The notes under the pieces were generated by a model. It saw only the letters and a list, made by a program, of their open reading frames with translations, had not been told where the DNA came from and searched no databases. From Papio anubis (Eukaryota > Chordata > Mammalia > Primates > Cercopithecidae): a DNA stretch of 64,000 nucleotides. The position numbers and the translations under genes are program-made. The stretch covers positions 8,500,452 through 8,564,451 of the forward strand of contig NC_044978.1 of the NCBI RefSeq assembly GCF_008728515.1. Direction: 5' to 3'. This document shows positions 12,816 to 25,707 of this stretch, in pieces; the first letter of the stretch is position 1, and every line of letters begins with the position of its first letter.

Positions 12816-14216
12816 TAGCCAAGTTATGTCTCTCGAATAGGTTAATAATTTTGTATGGTAATAAGTATATTGTTAAATCTATATTTGAAATTTGTATTTC
12901 TCTTGCAATTGTCTTATATAAATCTCCAAAGAACCTTACCTAAACAGCTGGATGTATTAATCATATTTGTAGTTCAAGATAAGAGAGTTTGAAAGGAATC
13001 AATCTGTAATTCTTGCTTTTTTGCCAAAAACTTATATTAAGACTATGTCTATTGCACAGCATAAAGCCGATTATGCATTTATTTTTTCAATATAGAGAAC
13101 CATTTCATAAAATATAAGGCCTTTTGGTCTGGAATCCTAGCAGGTACTCTAAGACTTGGATTTTAGGAGAATGATACACTTGGAGAAAATAAATACCAGT
13201 ATTGATTTTAACTCTAGTGAGTTTCTACCCATCCCATTCGTAAAAGAACCAAAACTTCTAAAAGATGGTTTTAGATTGTTAATCTACTATCACAGCAGAC
13301 AGATCTATCTTCATCTCATTTGTGTTCTTCATGACACCTGAATAATTTAAGGATTCAATAACTACTTTAAAAATTATTAGGTCAACCAACACCAGGCAAG
13401 TCAAGCAGTTTTTTCATCCTTGGGAAGCCTCTTGACCTCAATGGCTCTGATAATATACAGAGATGGTAATGACATTGCCTAATTCTGTCATGCACAATTA
13501 ATCTAGATTTTTTCTCCATGATTAAAATGGAAATTACTTGCAACTTAGAATTGCTGTTAAATAAAGGGTTACAAATTCCACCTGAGTTACAGAAATCACA
13601 CCGTATGCTTATGAGCAGTAGCTTGGTAGAGCTTATTTCTGTTAAAATAATGTAGAAAAACTGGTCTTACACAGCAAAGATTAATATTAAATGGATGAAA
13701 TCGTAGTAAATTGTAAAGGTCTCTGTTTCAGTTAGGATCTAGGTGCGAAATAGATGCGTGCTCATATTGAGTAATGGAGGAGAGTAAAGGCACAGCTTTC
13801 AAAGGTGTGGGCAGGAGCTTCATCGAGGTACTCTGAGACTAGGGGTAGTAGGGAGCATTATTGAACCCTGAGGCCTGAAGAGGTAAAGAGGGGAACAGGT
13901 GCTGAACTCCAAAAGAGCTGTTTGGAGAGGGCCACCTACAAGGAACTGTGGTGTCCTTAGATAGCCACCATGAAGTGACCTGTCAGGGAGGGAACCAGAT
14001 ATCCTGGTTTTAATCTCTTCCCACCCTTGCATCTGTCAGTGCCTATCATTAGCTAAACCCAATGAAAGCCTAAGAAAAATCATACCCCATCAATTATTAT
14101 ACATTCAGGCAATTCAGCCACCTAAGACACGGAGCAGAGTGGAGAAGGGTGGGGAAAGGTGAGGAATGGTTCAGAGGCCCGGAAGGAAGTGACCAGTTCC
14201 TTTATAAAGAATGAGA
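12816..14216. other. unassigned sequence
   Basis: No gene, RNA gene or recognisable repeat. Open frames are 60-70 codons and unremarkable. Confidence 0.45.
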
Positions 14217-14676
14217 ATTAAAAAGATACTTTTAAAAATTATTATTATTTTATTTTTTCCTTAAGTTATTGAGGTAAAGGTGGTATTTGGCTACATGCGT
14301 AAGTTATTTAGTGGAGATTTGTGAGATCCTGGTGCACCCGTCACCTGAGTAGTATACACTGCACCACATTTATTGTCTTTTATCCCTCACCCCACTCCCA
14401 CTTTTTCCCCCTGAGTCCCCGAAGTCCATTGTATCATTCTTAGGCCTCTGAGTCCTCATAGTTTATCATCTAGGTCATTGTCAATGCTGTTAATTCATTC
14501 CTTTTTATGGCTGAGTAGTATTCCATCATATACATACCACACAGTTTCTCAATCCACTCGTTGATTGATGGGGCATTTGGGTTGGTTCCACAGTTTTGCA
14601 AGTGTGAATTGTGCTGCTATAAACATGCGTGTGCAAGTATCTCTTTCAAATAATGACTTATTAAAAAGACATTTTT
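14217..14676 (-). mobile_element. 5'-truncated L1 LINE 3' end with target-site duplications
   Basis: Minus-strand L1 tail: T-rich poly(A) complement at 14234-14260, 'gagatcctggtgcacccgtc', the characteristic 'tggctgagtagtattccatc', 'tgatggggcatttgggttgg', 'gtgaattgtgctgctataaa'. The insert (about 14234-14659) is flanked by imperfect direct repeats 'attaaaaagatactttt' (14217-14233) and 'attaaaaagacattttt' (14660-14676). Sequence divergence suggests an older primate L1. No ORF2 coding capacity remains. Confidence 0.85.
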
Positions 14677-15024
14677 AATGAGTTTTCAATTCTTTGAGTA
14701 TTGTGGGGTATCTAATTTAGGGAACTATTAGTGTCTATGTTTCTATTAATATTTATAATTGTTTATCAAAGAGTATTATAAAAGATTGGAAATGGCTGGA
14801 ATCACGAAAAACAGAGTGGGATCCAAATACATATTTCATCTATCGTCAATTCTTAATGTTCTTAAAGAAGCATTTTTATAATTACCTCCTAGGTTCATTG
14901 CATTTTCCTCATTATCATCATTATTTTGTACTTTACTTATTATACTTTTATATTTTACATACTTTACTCTTATGAGTAAAACAAATTTTTTTTTTCTGTA
15001 GAAATCTATAGAATTATTCAAGTC

Positions 15025-15323
15025 AGACAAGCATGGTGGCTCATGCCTGTAATCCCAGCACTTTGTGAGGCCAAGTCAGGGGGATGACTTGAGCTCAGGA
15101 GTTTGAGAGCTGCCTGGGCAACATGGCAAAAACCCTTTGTCTACAAAAATTACAAAAATCAGCTGGGCGTTGAGGTGCCTGCCTAGTCCTAGCTACTCTG
15201 GAGGCTGAAGTGGAAGGATCACCGGAGCCTGGGAGGTCGAGGCTGCAGTGAGCCATGATTGCACACTGCACTCCAGCCTGGGTGACAGAGCCAGACTCTG
15301 TCTCAGAAAAACAAACCAACCAA
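15025..15323 (+). mobile_element. Alu SINE, J-like (old)
   Basis: Complete dimeric Alu: left arm from 'gcatggtggctcatgcctgt', A-rich linker near 15144-15160, right arm with 'ctactctggaggctgaagtg', ending 'cagactctgtctcag' and an impure A tail. Features such as 'gcctgggcaacatggcaaaa' and the 'tcctagctactctggaggct' version of the right arm fit the oldest Alu class. The minus-strand frame at 15095-15319 is Alu antisense, not a gene. Confidence 0.93.
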
Positions 15324-15389
15324 AATAATTTTTGAAGTCACTGAAAGGAAATGCATCAAATCATTTTTTGGTCTCATTTTGGTTCTGCC

Positions 15390-15575
15390 TGTAACACGCT
15401 TCTAACCTCAGGCAAGTTGATAAACTTTTTTGGCCTGAATTTTTTCATCCATATTAGTGAAGATAACAATATTCTCCACCTCATAGGGTTGCTGTGAAGG
15501 TGGCAAGAATTCTTAGGTAAAGTCCTTAAAACTGTGTTGGCACATGGTAAGCACCCTAAAACTGTGGGCAAGCTG
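15390..15575 (+). mobile_element. MIR SINE fragment
   Basis: Diverged MIR: 'cttctaacctcaggcaagtt', 'tttttcatccatattagtga', then the well-kept 'acctcatagggttgctgtga' and 'gttggcacatggtaagcacc'. Confidence 0.65.
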
Positions 15576-16944
15576 TAGTACTAATGTAGAAATGTTGACT
15601 ACAATTTCTCTCATTTGATGAGTTTTTTTGTTCCTGGGAAGAGCTAACCAGCTCTTTGCATATTTTGCTGTTTGGTAAGACTATAAATAGGACTTGGGCC
15701 TCGGCCACATAAACCACCTTCCCTAAACCCTTAGCTGGGCATGAGTCAGTTAGGCAATAAGGTTAAGAAAGAAAGACAGATCCGTTTAATCGGGGGCTTT
15801 AAGTGTTTTTAAGATCAGATTTTACTACTTAGCACGGTTTGGCAAGCAGAATAGAGAGATCCAGGGCCATGTGTGGAAGCTGACTTCCCTAGAGCCAGTT
15901 CACAAGGCCCCTGGTTCCTCTGTTTAAAGCATCCACCGATAGTGCCAACACACACCCATTTGAAAATCTCAGAACTAATACATATTTCCAGTCAGAACAC
16001 AGGATTGGTGGATTTCAAATGCAGAGCTGTAACTATTCCCTGGGTGCTCTGATATCCCAGCAGGACTTCCTTCAAATCTTCTCCTCGGGCCGAGCTCCAT
16101 CCCAGCTCATTTCAGATGCTCTCTGACTCCTGCAGACAACACACCTTCCTTGATAAAAATAGATTATTAGCTTTCTTTGTTTGCAGGCAATCAAACACCG
16201 TAAGAAGTAAAAGAAATGTGCTAAAGACAGATAATCAGCTAATTGAAACCTTTTCCACCAAATAGCAGAAGAAACTGAAAGAATATTGATTGAAGGAGAG
16301 AAATGAAGGTAAATGTACAAGTACTTTATTGGAATTAGAATTCCCCATTTGAGGGCTATTGTGAGAATGTATCAACTTGTTTTGGGATCAGCCTTATTTC
16401 TCTCCAAAATCAGAGATAATTGAGTGTACTCCATGGAATTGTCACTCAGGTATTAATGTGACTATTTAATATTCCTTGCAAGTCTCCTTTGAGCTGCAGT
16501 CATCGGCTCCAAGATAGAAAACCACAAACTGCCTTCTTTCCTTGTTAAGTTTTGCACTTTGCCATCTACTCCATCACTAAAAATATTGGTGCCTTCTGTC
16601 TGATTAGTGAAACTGATGGAATAATTGAGATCTTTACTATTACCTTAGTCACTGATGGACCTTTCAGGCTGTCTGAAAGAGTAGGGGCACAGGGAGGAAG
16701 AGAGACACATAATGATAGCTGGAAAGAAAAGCTAAGGGAAATTGGAGTAACAAAAGATAAGCAACAGGGCGCATAGAGACCACAGGAGAAGGGCAGGCAG
16801 CAGGAAGCTGGGCAGATGGAAGGGTGAAGGAAGCTGGAAGTTTTGAGGTCTTTGAGACCTAGGAAATCCAGAGTCACCACTAATCTTTGTTAAGTAATAA
16901 GAATAAAGGACTTGTTCCTCCCGCCATGACAAGCGCAACACCAA
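15576..16944. other. unassigned sequence
   Basis: No gene or recognised repeat. A 104-codon minus-strand frame (16566-16880) is leucine/serine/proline-rich with no domain I recognise and overlaps other frames; not supported as a gene. Confidence 0.45.
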
Positions 16945-17170
16945 TAGCTTTCGCTTACATAGCACTTAATATGCGCCAAGTGTTATTCCAATATATATAT
17001 ACACATATATATAATTACAATATATAATTATGTAATCTTCTTAATAAATCTATGAGGTAAACACTATTCTTGCCCCCATTCTACACATGAGGAAACTGAG
17101 GCACAGAAAAGTTAAGTAACTAGTAAAGGCTGGGCAATCGCCTCCAGGGTCTAAACTTTTAACCACATTT
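16945..17170 (-). mobile_element. MIR SINE with internal TA-rich expansion
   Basis: Reverse MIR: 'tagcacttaatatgcgccaa', then 'taaatctatgaggtaaacac', 'cccccattctacacatgagg', 'aaactgaggcacagaaaagt' and 'taagtaactagtaaagg'. A TA-rich stretch (16991-17033) sits where the element is normally weakly AT-rich. Confidence 0.8.
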
Positions 17171-17542
17171 TAAAACGTGTTGATAAGTGGTATATGACGA
17201 AATCTGGCAATGGTATCTGAGTGCATAACGTGTACGTAACCACTAAAAGTGAGTGCTACAAACAAAACATATACATGTACATTCCCATAAATAGAAAAAG
17301 ACCCTTGGAGACAACTGCTTTATTATTTTAGATGGAAATGTTATATGAGAAGAAGTGACAATCGCCACAAAGTAAAATACTAACACTTTCAACAGGATGG
17401 ATGCCATGTCGTAAGGAAAGGAACACTCAACGTCAGGTTAGATTATATGGAAGACTTACTGGAGGAAGTAAATTTTAGAGTAAAATCTCAAAAGCCGCAA
17501 CCAAGAAAGTAGAAGGTCACATATAAAAGACAGACGATATGT

Positions 17543-17862
17543 ACAATGAATTGAATGTTTCTGTCTCCTCAACATCCATAGGTTGAAACCCCAATCACCA
17601 AGGTGACGGTATTAGCAGGCATGGCTTCGGGGGGTGATTAGGTCACGTGGGTGAAGCCCTCGTGAATGGGGTTAGTGTCTTAGAGAGCCCATTTGTCCTT
17701 GCACCATGTGAGGACATAGCAAGAAGACACCAAATCACCAAATCTGCCAGCACTTTGCTCTCAACCTTTCCACCTTCCAGACTTTGAAAAATAAATTCCT
17801 ATTACTTATAAGCTACCCAGTTTACGGTATTCTGTTATAGTGACCTGAAGAGACTGACAATA
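17543..17862 (+). mobile_element. MLT1-type MaLR LTR (solo)
   Basis: A near full-length ancient MaLR LTR: 5' 'tgaattgaatgtttctgtct', 'ggttgaaaccccaatcacc', 'gggggtgattaggtcacgtg', 'caccatgtgaggacatagca', 'aaataaattcctattactta' (containing an AATAAA at 17790-17795) and a 3' end 'gttatagtgacctgaagaga' with 'ctgacaatac'. No internal retroviral sequence flanks it, so it is a solo LTR. Confidence 0.75.
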
Positions 17863-17899
17863 CAAAAGGTGCACTCCTGGGAGACACTATTCTTTATGA

Positions 17900-18110
17900 C
17901 CCAGGTTTTCTCTTAATTAGCTATTTAAATTGAAGCCAATTAGTTAACCTTTCCAAGTTTCAGTTTCCTCCTCAGTAACATGAAAATCCCTTTTACAGGT
18001 GAGGTCATACCTAACTCATAAGGTTGTTGTAAGGATTCAGCGATGCATATAAAGCCCTTAGAATCTCATCAGGAATTGTAGTTCAGTAAATGGAAGCTAG
18101 CTATTACTAA
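17900..18110 (+). mobile_element. MIR SINE
   Basis: Plus-strand MIR: 'agtttcagtttcctcctcag', 'taactcataaggttgttgta', 'aggattcagcgatgcatata' with 'aagcccttagaa', ending 'gctagctattac'. Confidence 0.75.
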
Positions 18111-18822
18111 AGGTAGAACAGATTGACTTGGCTTACATTGAGCACAGCATGAAAAATAGTAAGAAATAAGATTTGAGAACCCAGATCCTGGAATACTGGA
18201 TACTCAATATACGTTCATAATTGAATGAGTGGGTGGGAGATCTAATGGGTTTAATTGCATTGGAGTTAGATGGGGGGCTATCAAATTGTCATACGAAGAG
18301 TGTAAACAAGTAGATGATGGTACAGTAGTAGTAATGGCAAAGTAGTTATGGTGTCTGGATGTCACCAAAGGGGAGATCATGAACTCACTGGCAAATGACA
18401 CATTTAGAGCATCTCTGATTTAACTTTCAGATATTTTAGGTTTGCTTGAGAAAATATATCAATGCTGTAGAATAACAATTTGTAATTTATATTTCTCTTG
18501 GCCCCAAGACTTCTCCCAGGTAGATTAAGGCAGGGAAGGTGAGAGGGAGGCTGACATGGCAGGGTCAGGCAATCCCCAACCTCACTTAGAGCAGCTTTCA
18601 CTTTTAACTGTTTTATATGTTGGCATTACCCTTAATATTTCATTTGAAAATAGATTCATCTGCTTTTCCATTATAACATGGAAACAAGAGACCTAGAACA
18701 CTTTGAAATGCAGATTTGTAGTATCTTTGGGGACAAAGAACCACAACAGACAGTCACCTGGGCCAACCACCCATTTCAGCTGAGTCCCTTTCTCTTCAGC
18801 AAGATGTCATATAACGACACAC
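18111..18822. other. unassigned sequence
   Basis: No gene or recognised repeat. Several 65-codon frames on both strands have no recognisable domain. Confidence 0.4.
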
Positions 18823-18945
18823 CCTTCCACTCAGTCATGTATTCAATAAACATTTATGGAGCATCCTCTATTCTATGAACCAGACCCTGAGACCCTGTGC
18901 TGGAAGTTGAGGATACAATGAGACCTGGTGTCTCAGATTCCAAGC
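18823..18945 (-). mobile_element. L2 LINE 3'-end fragment
   Basis: 'gtattcaataaacatttatg' with 'gagcatcctctattc' and 'gtgctggaagttgaggatac' with 'aatgagacctgg' follow the reversed L2 3' end. Confidence 0.55.
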
Positions 18946-19199
18946 ACAGTCCCAGTTTATACTTGTCCCAGTGTCATTGATAAACTGGCTCCATTTGTTC
19001 TCAAAAGTATTTCAGATAGAATGACAGATTATAGAATCACGGTACCTCTAGGGCACATTAAATACTTGGGAATCAGCTGTCCTAAGTCACTGAAGTTTTC
19101 TGGGGGAGGTATAGCTATGCTGAGAGTTGACTTATGAAAAATCATTTTGGGCTTCAATATGGCAAAAGACTTGGAGTACAGGCAATAATGAATTCAAAT

Positions 19200-20280
19200 A
19201 TTCAGTGATTCAAGCCAGAGAGTTTGTGCAAAGCAGGATAGAGACAACTGGTCTGGAACATACATAGGAGATAGAATTAACGGAGTTTGGTGAGTGATTA
19301 GTGAGATAGGAGAGGGAATTCTTCCACGGTTTTGCATTTTAGCTGCTGACTGTGCTATTTGCCAATACTGGAAGTGTTGGGTAAGGAGCAAGTTTGTGAT
19401 AAGATCCATGAGTTTGGTCTTAGATACCTGAATGGATTGCCAATAAGGCTGTTTACTCCTAATGGGAGATAGCGATTCCACATATTCTCTTCATGACCGG
19501 AACACCAACGTGGTATCTAGCAAGTTGTAGATATACATTTGGAAAGCCATGGAAATCAAAGAAATAATCCAAGTGGAGAGTCAAGAGTGAGAGAAAAAGA
19601 TGACTAGGACAAGGGTTAAGGAAGTCCTGGGTTTAATAGTGGAGTAAAGCTAGGTTAGATAAGGAGACTTAGGTCCAGGCTCCAGCATGGGAGAAAGGGA
19701 AATGAGATCACATAGAAATTAAGGGATCGAGGAGGGAGTGGGTCAAGGGTGAGATATTTCTAAGAGGTCAAATAAGATAACAAAAAATGAGCAAATCAGC
19801 AACGTGAAGCCATTCCTTATCTTAGTTAACTAGAACATTTCATGGAATGGTAGGAGCAGAGACCAGTTGGGGTAGAGTAAGGACAGAGTACATGGGAAGG
19901 ACAAGGAATGCTCTCAGCTCTTTGGGAGGAAGGTGGTAGAAAGGCAGTGAGAAATAGGGCTGCATTTGGAGGGAGACATGGAGTCGAGTGAAAACCTTCT
20001 AATAGACAGGAGGGTCACATTTTAAGGCTGATGGGAAGAAGTAACTAGGAAGGGAAAAGCTGATGATGCAGAATAGATGACTGCCAGTGCAAAGTTCTTG
20101 AGCCAGTTGGGTGTGCAGTCAAAGAACAGGGGAATGACTGACTTTAGGAGCAAAGCTACCTCCTCTATAATAGGAGGGAGGAAAGAAATGGTAGATGTGG
20201 AAGCATCAGAGTGTGGATTTGTCAGTAGGGACTTGAAGTAGTTTTTCATATGAATTCACTACCAGGAAAGTTACTAGTTC
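19200..20280 (-). mobile_element. L2-like LINE relic (probable, extended)
   Basis: A long purine-rich, diverged stretch resembling the reverse complement of the L2 3' region: 'tttggtcttagatacctgaa', 'agtggagagtcaagagtgag', 'ggtcaaataagataacaaaa', 'gatgggaagaagtaactagg'. Individual phrases are weak, but their order and purine bias fit. Boundaries are rough and other old LINE families are possible. Confidence 0.4.
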
Positions 20281-20399
20281 TAAAGCAGAAGTCACAAGAA
20301 GTAACACAATTGCAATGAACCTACTTTGAGTTCAGAAAGGTGCTGCATACACTCTGATAGAGCCAATGATGGATGATGGGCAACGTGAGAACAGATGTT

Positions 20400-20485
20400 T
20401 AATTTCATTCATCTTTTAATTCTCTGGTGTCTAGCATGGTGCTTTACACATAGGAGGGCCTGAACTGAATGGTGGTGAAATGTGC
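20400..20485 (+). mobile_element. L2 3'-terminal fragment (probable)
   Basis: 'ctggtgtctagcatggtgct' followed by 'ttacacataggagggcctga' resembles the L2 3' end in plus orientation. Confidence 0.4.
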
Positions 20486-20799
20486 CATCCTGATGACAAT
20501 CAAAACACAGTTTCCATGTCTAGCTCTCTAAGATCCTATAATTGCCAAGGTCAGAACAGAATTCTTAAAGCAACCAGGCAATTCACATATGAATCTTGAG
20601 GATCCTTTGGCCTGCGCCTTCCAAGCACCTCTAAACCAACCTGGCTAGTTCCCAAAGCACTCATCTATGTTCTCATGGCACCTGGAACAAGCTTTCACTA
20701 GAGCAGTGACACTGTAGCACAATTACATTTGCTTGCTCAGTATCCTTCACTGTCACTAGACTGTGAGCATGGTGAGAACAGAACCTACGACTTGATGTC

Positions 20800-20985
20800 A
20801 TTCACAATATTCCAAAGAATCTTTCCAGTCATCTCATTTCATTCTCTATGCAACATCATGGGTACTAAATTTGTTCCATTTTTCCCTTAAGGAAACGAAG
20901 GTTTGTAATAAGGTTAAGTAACTTGTCAACATTCCTACAACTTGTAAGGGAGTGTGGATTCCAATCCAGGATGGCCTCACTTCAA
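20800..20985 (-). mobile_element. MIR SINE fragment
   Basis: Reversed MIR core: 'tttgttccatttttccctta', 'aggaaacgaaggtttgtaat', 'aaggttaagtaacttgtcaa', 'gtggattccaatccagg'. Confidence 0.6.
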
Positions 20986-23900
20986 ATGCTGTGTCTCAAT
21001 CACCAGCCCTTATCTTAGTCTTCTTTCCTCTTCTTCCTTGTTCTGTAATCCCAACAACTAGCACAGTGTCTGGCCCAGAAGTGATGTGGTGACATTTAAT
21101 GCATATTGGTTGAAAGCACCACTGGATGAGGCATGTTCGAGACAGAATCCACACTGGCCTTCTCTCGGCTGTTATGTCACCTCTCACAGACAACACATAC
21201 CAACGATCCAAGAATGTGTCATTTTAAACACTGTAAAAAGCAAATCAAACTACATTTCTTTCTACACTGACACACATTTGGCATAAGGCTGATCTTTTCA
21301 GGTAACATTCCAGGAACTGATTTTAAAAAGCTAGGGGTTTTTCTTTTTTTACTCAGTGACATGACAAGGATAAAGTAAAAAGCACTAGGAGCAGCCTTCT
21401 TAGTATTCCTTCTGCTAGTGATATTGATAGCAAAACCCAAGCATATGGTGGTAGTAATTCTAAATAATGGAATGCATAACCAAAGTAAAAAAAAATTGTA
21501 AAAAGGAGAGTGAGCGAGAGAGACAGAGATACTAAAATATCATAGCATGATCTTAGAGTTTATTTCACACTTCTCTCCATTTAATTTATGAAGAGAAAAA
21601 TTGCTGTGATAGATAGAAGTTGGCAGTTGTGATCATTAACAGGGAGCTATTGCCCATGGGTATGTAATAAAATGTAGTACATATTGATTCCTTTTAACGT
21701 TAACTATTTTGAGGTTGTGATTGAAAATTACTGTTGAATTGCAGATAACACTCGCTGTGCTCGACAAACGATAAATATTGTAAACTGGTTATAAAAGCAG
21801 TTAAGGTATTATTATGTTTGTGTCATTAGATTTACTTTACTGACATAAACAGTTCAAAACAACACATATTTATATGTAATTTAAATACTATCTATTCAAC
21901 TTACTTTAACAAACAGCCCCATACACAGTGCTTTATGCAAATGCACGAATGCAGGCTTCTTTCAACCTGACTGAACAACCATCTCTCTTCTATTTAACTA
22001 CTTTTCATATCATTTCAGGAGCACACTTTCAAAATTAACTTCTTTGTATGTAGGAGGAATTGCTCCTCCAATGAGAAAAAAAGAGAAATCAAGCAAAAAA
22101 AAAAAGGAATGAAAGAAAGATATTGGCCTTTATATTCTGTGAAACAGATTAAATAAATTCAGAGTCAAGCGCCAGAATGCTATACCAACCTTGTGGCAGA
22201 CAATGTTTCTGTAGTAATTGGATGAAACTACATTAAAATCATCCAAACAGTTGTTTTCTGGACAGCATCAGTTTTAACAGGACAGACTAGAGGATACTCT
22301 CAGTGGAGTTATTTTAAGTACAAAATTCCAGGCAGGCGTCCAGCTCTGCCCCCAACACCCTGTTAGATTCTCAGACTGTATCAGAAGCCAATTTTATTGG
22401 CAATAGAATCTACGCTAGAAAGATTTCATGGGGAAAATATCCTTTCTGACCAATCCTTTCTGAATAGTTACAAATACACTGAGTTCTCATGTGCATGAAA
22501 TGAATGAGAAAAGTTCTTTGGTCTGTGTGAAATGCCAGTGCATGTCCTCAGATCACATGTAACCCTTCAAATAGAGAGCGATGCACTTTTGTTCATTACG
22601 TACTCTGATGGCACTTGAGATACTGGGTCAGTCTTCTGTTTTCCTTTGTGCAACATTTATAAGGGGATGATTTGGAGCAAAAATCTTTTTATCCTTGAAC
22701 AGCCTGTCACAAGGTAGCTTGGGTACCTCCCAAAGTGAATTCTCATTTGAGAGATACCAATGGGACATTCCTATTGCACACAAAACCCTGAAAGTTATTG
22801 ACAACTTAAGGTGTGTTCTAGTCTTCTTGGCATGAGGAAGGAGACTGATGTTTTTCCTGTACAAGACCCCTGACTTCTGGTAGAGCTTGGCTTTTTAAAA
22901 CACAGAAGTGGGAAACGTGGACTCATAAATGAACACAAATGGCAATGTGTGGACAGAATCTGTAATTAAAACTCTCTAAAAGAAAATGCTGCAAAATGAT
23001 GAAAAATATTTGCCTGGACAGAATAACAATACTAACATATTTTTACATGAGGTGGTCTATTGAATTATTCAAGAATTCAAATGTAAGTGCCACAAGGGCA
23101 AGATCTGAGTTTCCCCAGTGCCCTGCATTAGACGCATAGTTCCAGAGACATTGTGCATATTTTGAAAAAAGATAATGGAGAGAAAAATCAGTTTTTGTCT
23201 ATTTTGAAAAAAGTACAAACTAAGCTTCAAATAGTTACTGTCTTTTGCATATGGGATTTTTAAAAATGCGTTAGTATTCCTGAGAAAGCTAACTTGTAGT
23301 GTGAAGCTCATTTTGGAATGGATGCGCCTGCATTTTGATCCACGACTTATGATTACGGTTGTCAACTGGAAGTCCTATTGCAGATTGCTTCCTACCTTGT
23401 GCCATGTTCTACTCCTCAGTCCTCCTTTGCTCTCTGCTGGCTGCTCCATGCTGCTTGGCTTTTGAGCTAATGCTGACTTTTTCACGTTATTACAAAGTAT
23501 GTTCACTACGTCCTTGAAGCATTTCTTTTGTCCCTATTCAGTCAGAATGCCCATCTCCAGTTGCCCACTTGGAAATTGCTTTGATAACCTGCTGTCAGCC
23601 ATTCTCTTTACAGGACCAACCTATTGAAACTGAATTACCATAAGTATGACTTTCCTACCAGTGTACTGACAGTGCTTTGGGCCCTCATTAATGCAGATCA
23701 TTTGCCATTTAATTTTAAATATAGCATACAGGGGAGAATTGCCTGGGACTGGATATCATATCATGACAGGCCGGACCACAGCTCAAAGAAGTCGAATCCT
23801 GTGTAGGCTGCCATGCCCTGAGTTCTCAATTAGAATTTCATGGAAGAAACCAGAATTGGTCCTATCACAGCCAGTCTCCCCTGTTCTCTCTACTGGTGTT

Positions 23901-24250
23901 TTTCTACATATTACGTATTTTTCTACCTTCTCTAACCCTCTGTCCCTTCTCACCTTACCATCCAACAAGGAAAAAAGGGATGTGAAACCAACTTCAAAAC
24001 TGTCATCATTACAAGTAGTTCCCTAATCCATCTTCATTCAGATTTCGGCTGCTTGAGATTCTACCATTCTAAGAGAGAAATAAAACGATCATAATCCTTC
24101 AATGGTCAGAAGTACTTAGCTTGGGTATAGTAGTTATCACCATCTATTTTATTTCTTAGCTGTATTTATTTAGCTCTCTAGATACCTTTCTAGTATCTTT
24201 ATTCTCTATGTTATGTTGGATGCCAGGCTGGGGAACAGTGTCACAGGATA
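20986..24250. other. unassigned sequence
   Basis: No gene, RNA or clearly recognised repeat in about 3.3 kb. Open frames reach 111 codons (23691-24026) without a recognisable domain, and overlapping frames on both strands in the same place argue for chance. Confidence 0.4.
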
Positions 24251-24570
24251 ACATCATACTATTTTTTTTTTTTGTTTTTTTTGAGACGGAGTCTCGCTCT
24301 GTCGCCCAGGCTGGAGTGCAGTGGTGTGATCTCTGCTCACTGCAAGCTCTGCATCCTGGGTTCACGCCATTCTCCTGCCTCAGCCTCCCGAGTAGCTGGG
24401 ACTACAGGCACCTGCCATCGTGCCCAATTTTTTTGTATTTTTAGTAGAGATGGGGTTTCTCCGTGTTAGCCAGGATGGTCTCGATCTCCTGACCTCGTGA
24501 TCCGTCCCCCTCAGCCTCCCAAAGTGCTGGGCTTACAGGCATGAGCCACTGTGCCCGGCCAACATAATAC
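24251..24570 (-). mobile_element. Alu SINE, Y-like (young), with target-site duplication
   Basis: Complete minus-strand Alu (24262-24560): poly(T) head, 'gagacggagtctcgctctgt', 'gagtagctgggactacaggc', 'ctcctgacctcgtgatccg', ending 'cactgtgcccggcc'. The 'acctcgtgatccg' and 'gttagccaggatggtctcga' variants are those of the youngest class. Flanks 'aacatcatac' (24251-24260) and 'aacataatac' (24561-24570) are a target-site duplication with one mismatch. Frames at 24208-24469 are Alu-derived. Confidence 0.95.
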
Positions 24571-24597
24571 ATTTTTAACATATAAGAACAATTTTAA

Positions 24598-24618
24598 AAT
24601 GAGAGAGAGAGAGAGGGA
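24598..24618. repeat. (GA)n microsatellite
   Basis: Short GA dinucleotide run followed by purine-rich sequence to about 24631. Confidence 0.8.
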
Positions 24619-24631
24619 GGAGTGGATAGTA

Positions 24632-25372
24632 AAGCAACAGATGAAAATTGTGTTGCGGGGGTAAGAGAATGATTAAAAAGAAGGAGATACAAATATCTTT
24701 ACTTAAATTTCGTTTAAGTAATTTCGTTCTCAGCTGTAAAAGCAGCTTTCATGTCTCCACTAGTTAGAAGTAAAAAGAAAAATAAAACAAAGATGATCTT
24801 TCCTCTTCTGAAATGAACTGGGTGCATGAAATCAAATATTTGAGGCATCTATCCTCAAGAATAAATGGTGAATAAAATTTAACATATTAGAAAAAATTAA
24901 AAAACACAAAGTCATGCTTTTCTAGCATCAGTGGAGAATGCAATTCTAAATAAAAATGTTTTCTATAATTGAAAGTAAGCTTCTTTAGGCACAACCATTC
25001 TTTTCATTTTAATCACCTGTGATGAAAATCCTCTTAAGGTACAAGGACATGCCTGAATCTTCTTAAACAGAGAACACAGAACACAATGTAACCTTTCCTT
25101 GCTGCCCTGGAGTTATCATGATGAACATTACCTACTGCACTTTGCTGTAATGTGATGATGCCCTCGGGGATGACTGAGTGCACATATGACTGTCCCACTT
25201 GACACAAAGTGAGTTCAGAGTTCTGATCTTCTAGCATTTTATTTTGATTATATATTTTAAAAAAACCACTTCATGCTTTTAGATATTATTTGTGGCCACT
25301 ATTGGAAGGACCCCACTTACAGCAATGTCCCCCACTTGCCTTTTGCTGTGGACTGGTAAATCATATCATCAG

Positions 25373-25374
<2 letters not shown>
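24632..25374. other. unassigned AT-rich sequence
   Basis: No gene or recognised repeat seen. Confidence 0.45.
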
Positions 25375-25413
<39 letters not shown>

Positions 25414-25568
25414 ATGTATATATATATAATATACATGTTTCCATATTATACAAATACGTATATGTATATGCACATACACACTTATGCATATATAATATAT
25501 ACATACACATATAAGCATGTATATATGTACATACATACATGCATGTGTATATATGTATATATATAATT
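25375..25568. repeat. complex (TA)n/(TATG)n alternating purine-pyrimidine tract
   Basis: About 190 bp of TA, TG, CA and TACA repeats, starting with roughly 13 uninterrupted TA units (25378-25402). It creates two antiparallel 70-94 codon frames rich in tyrosine, isoleucine and histidine that are artefacts of the repeat. Such tracts can form cruciform or left-handed DNA and are unstable in length. Confidence 0.95.
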
Positions 25569-25707
25569 TGGCTTTGAGTGAAAGGTTAAATGGCTCTTGT
25601 ATTAATAATTGCACAGCCCTTAGTATGTACTTCTGTGGTATACACTTTACCATATTCAGAAAGCCTGTTATTTTTTCTGTTCTTTCTGGTTCTCAACTCT
25701 GTTCCAC

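Noticed and set aside
25290..25653. Tyrosine/isoleucine-rich open frames on both strands
   Set aside because: They are translations of the TA/TG repeat tract.
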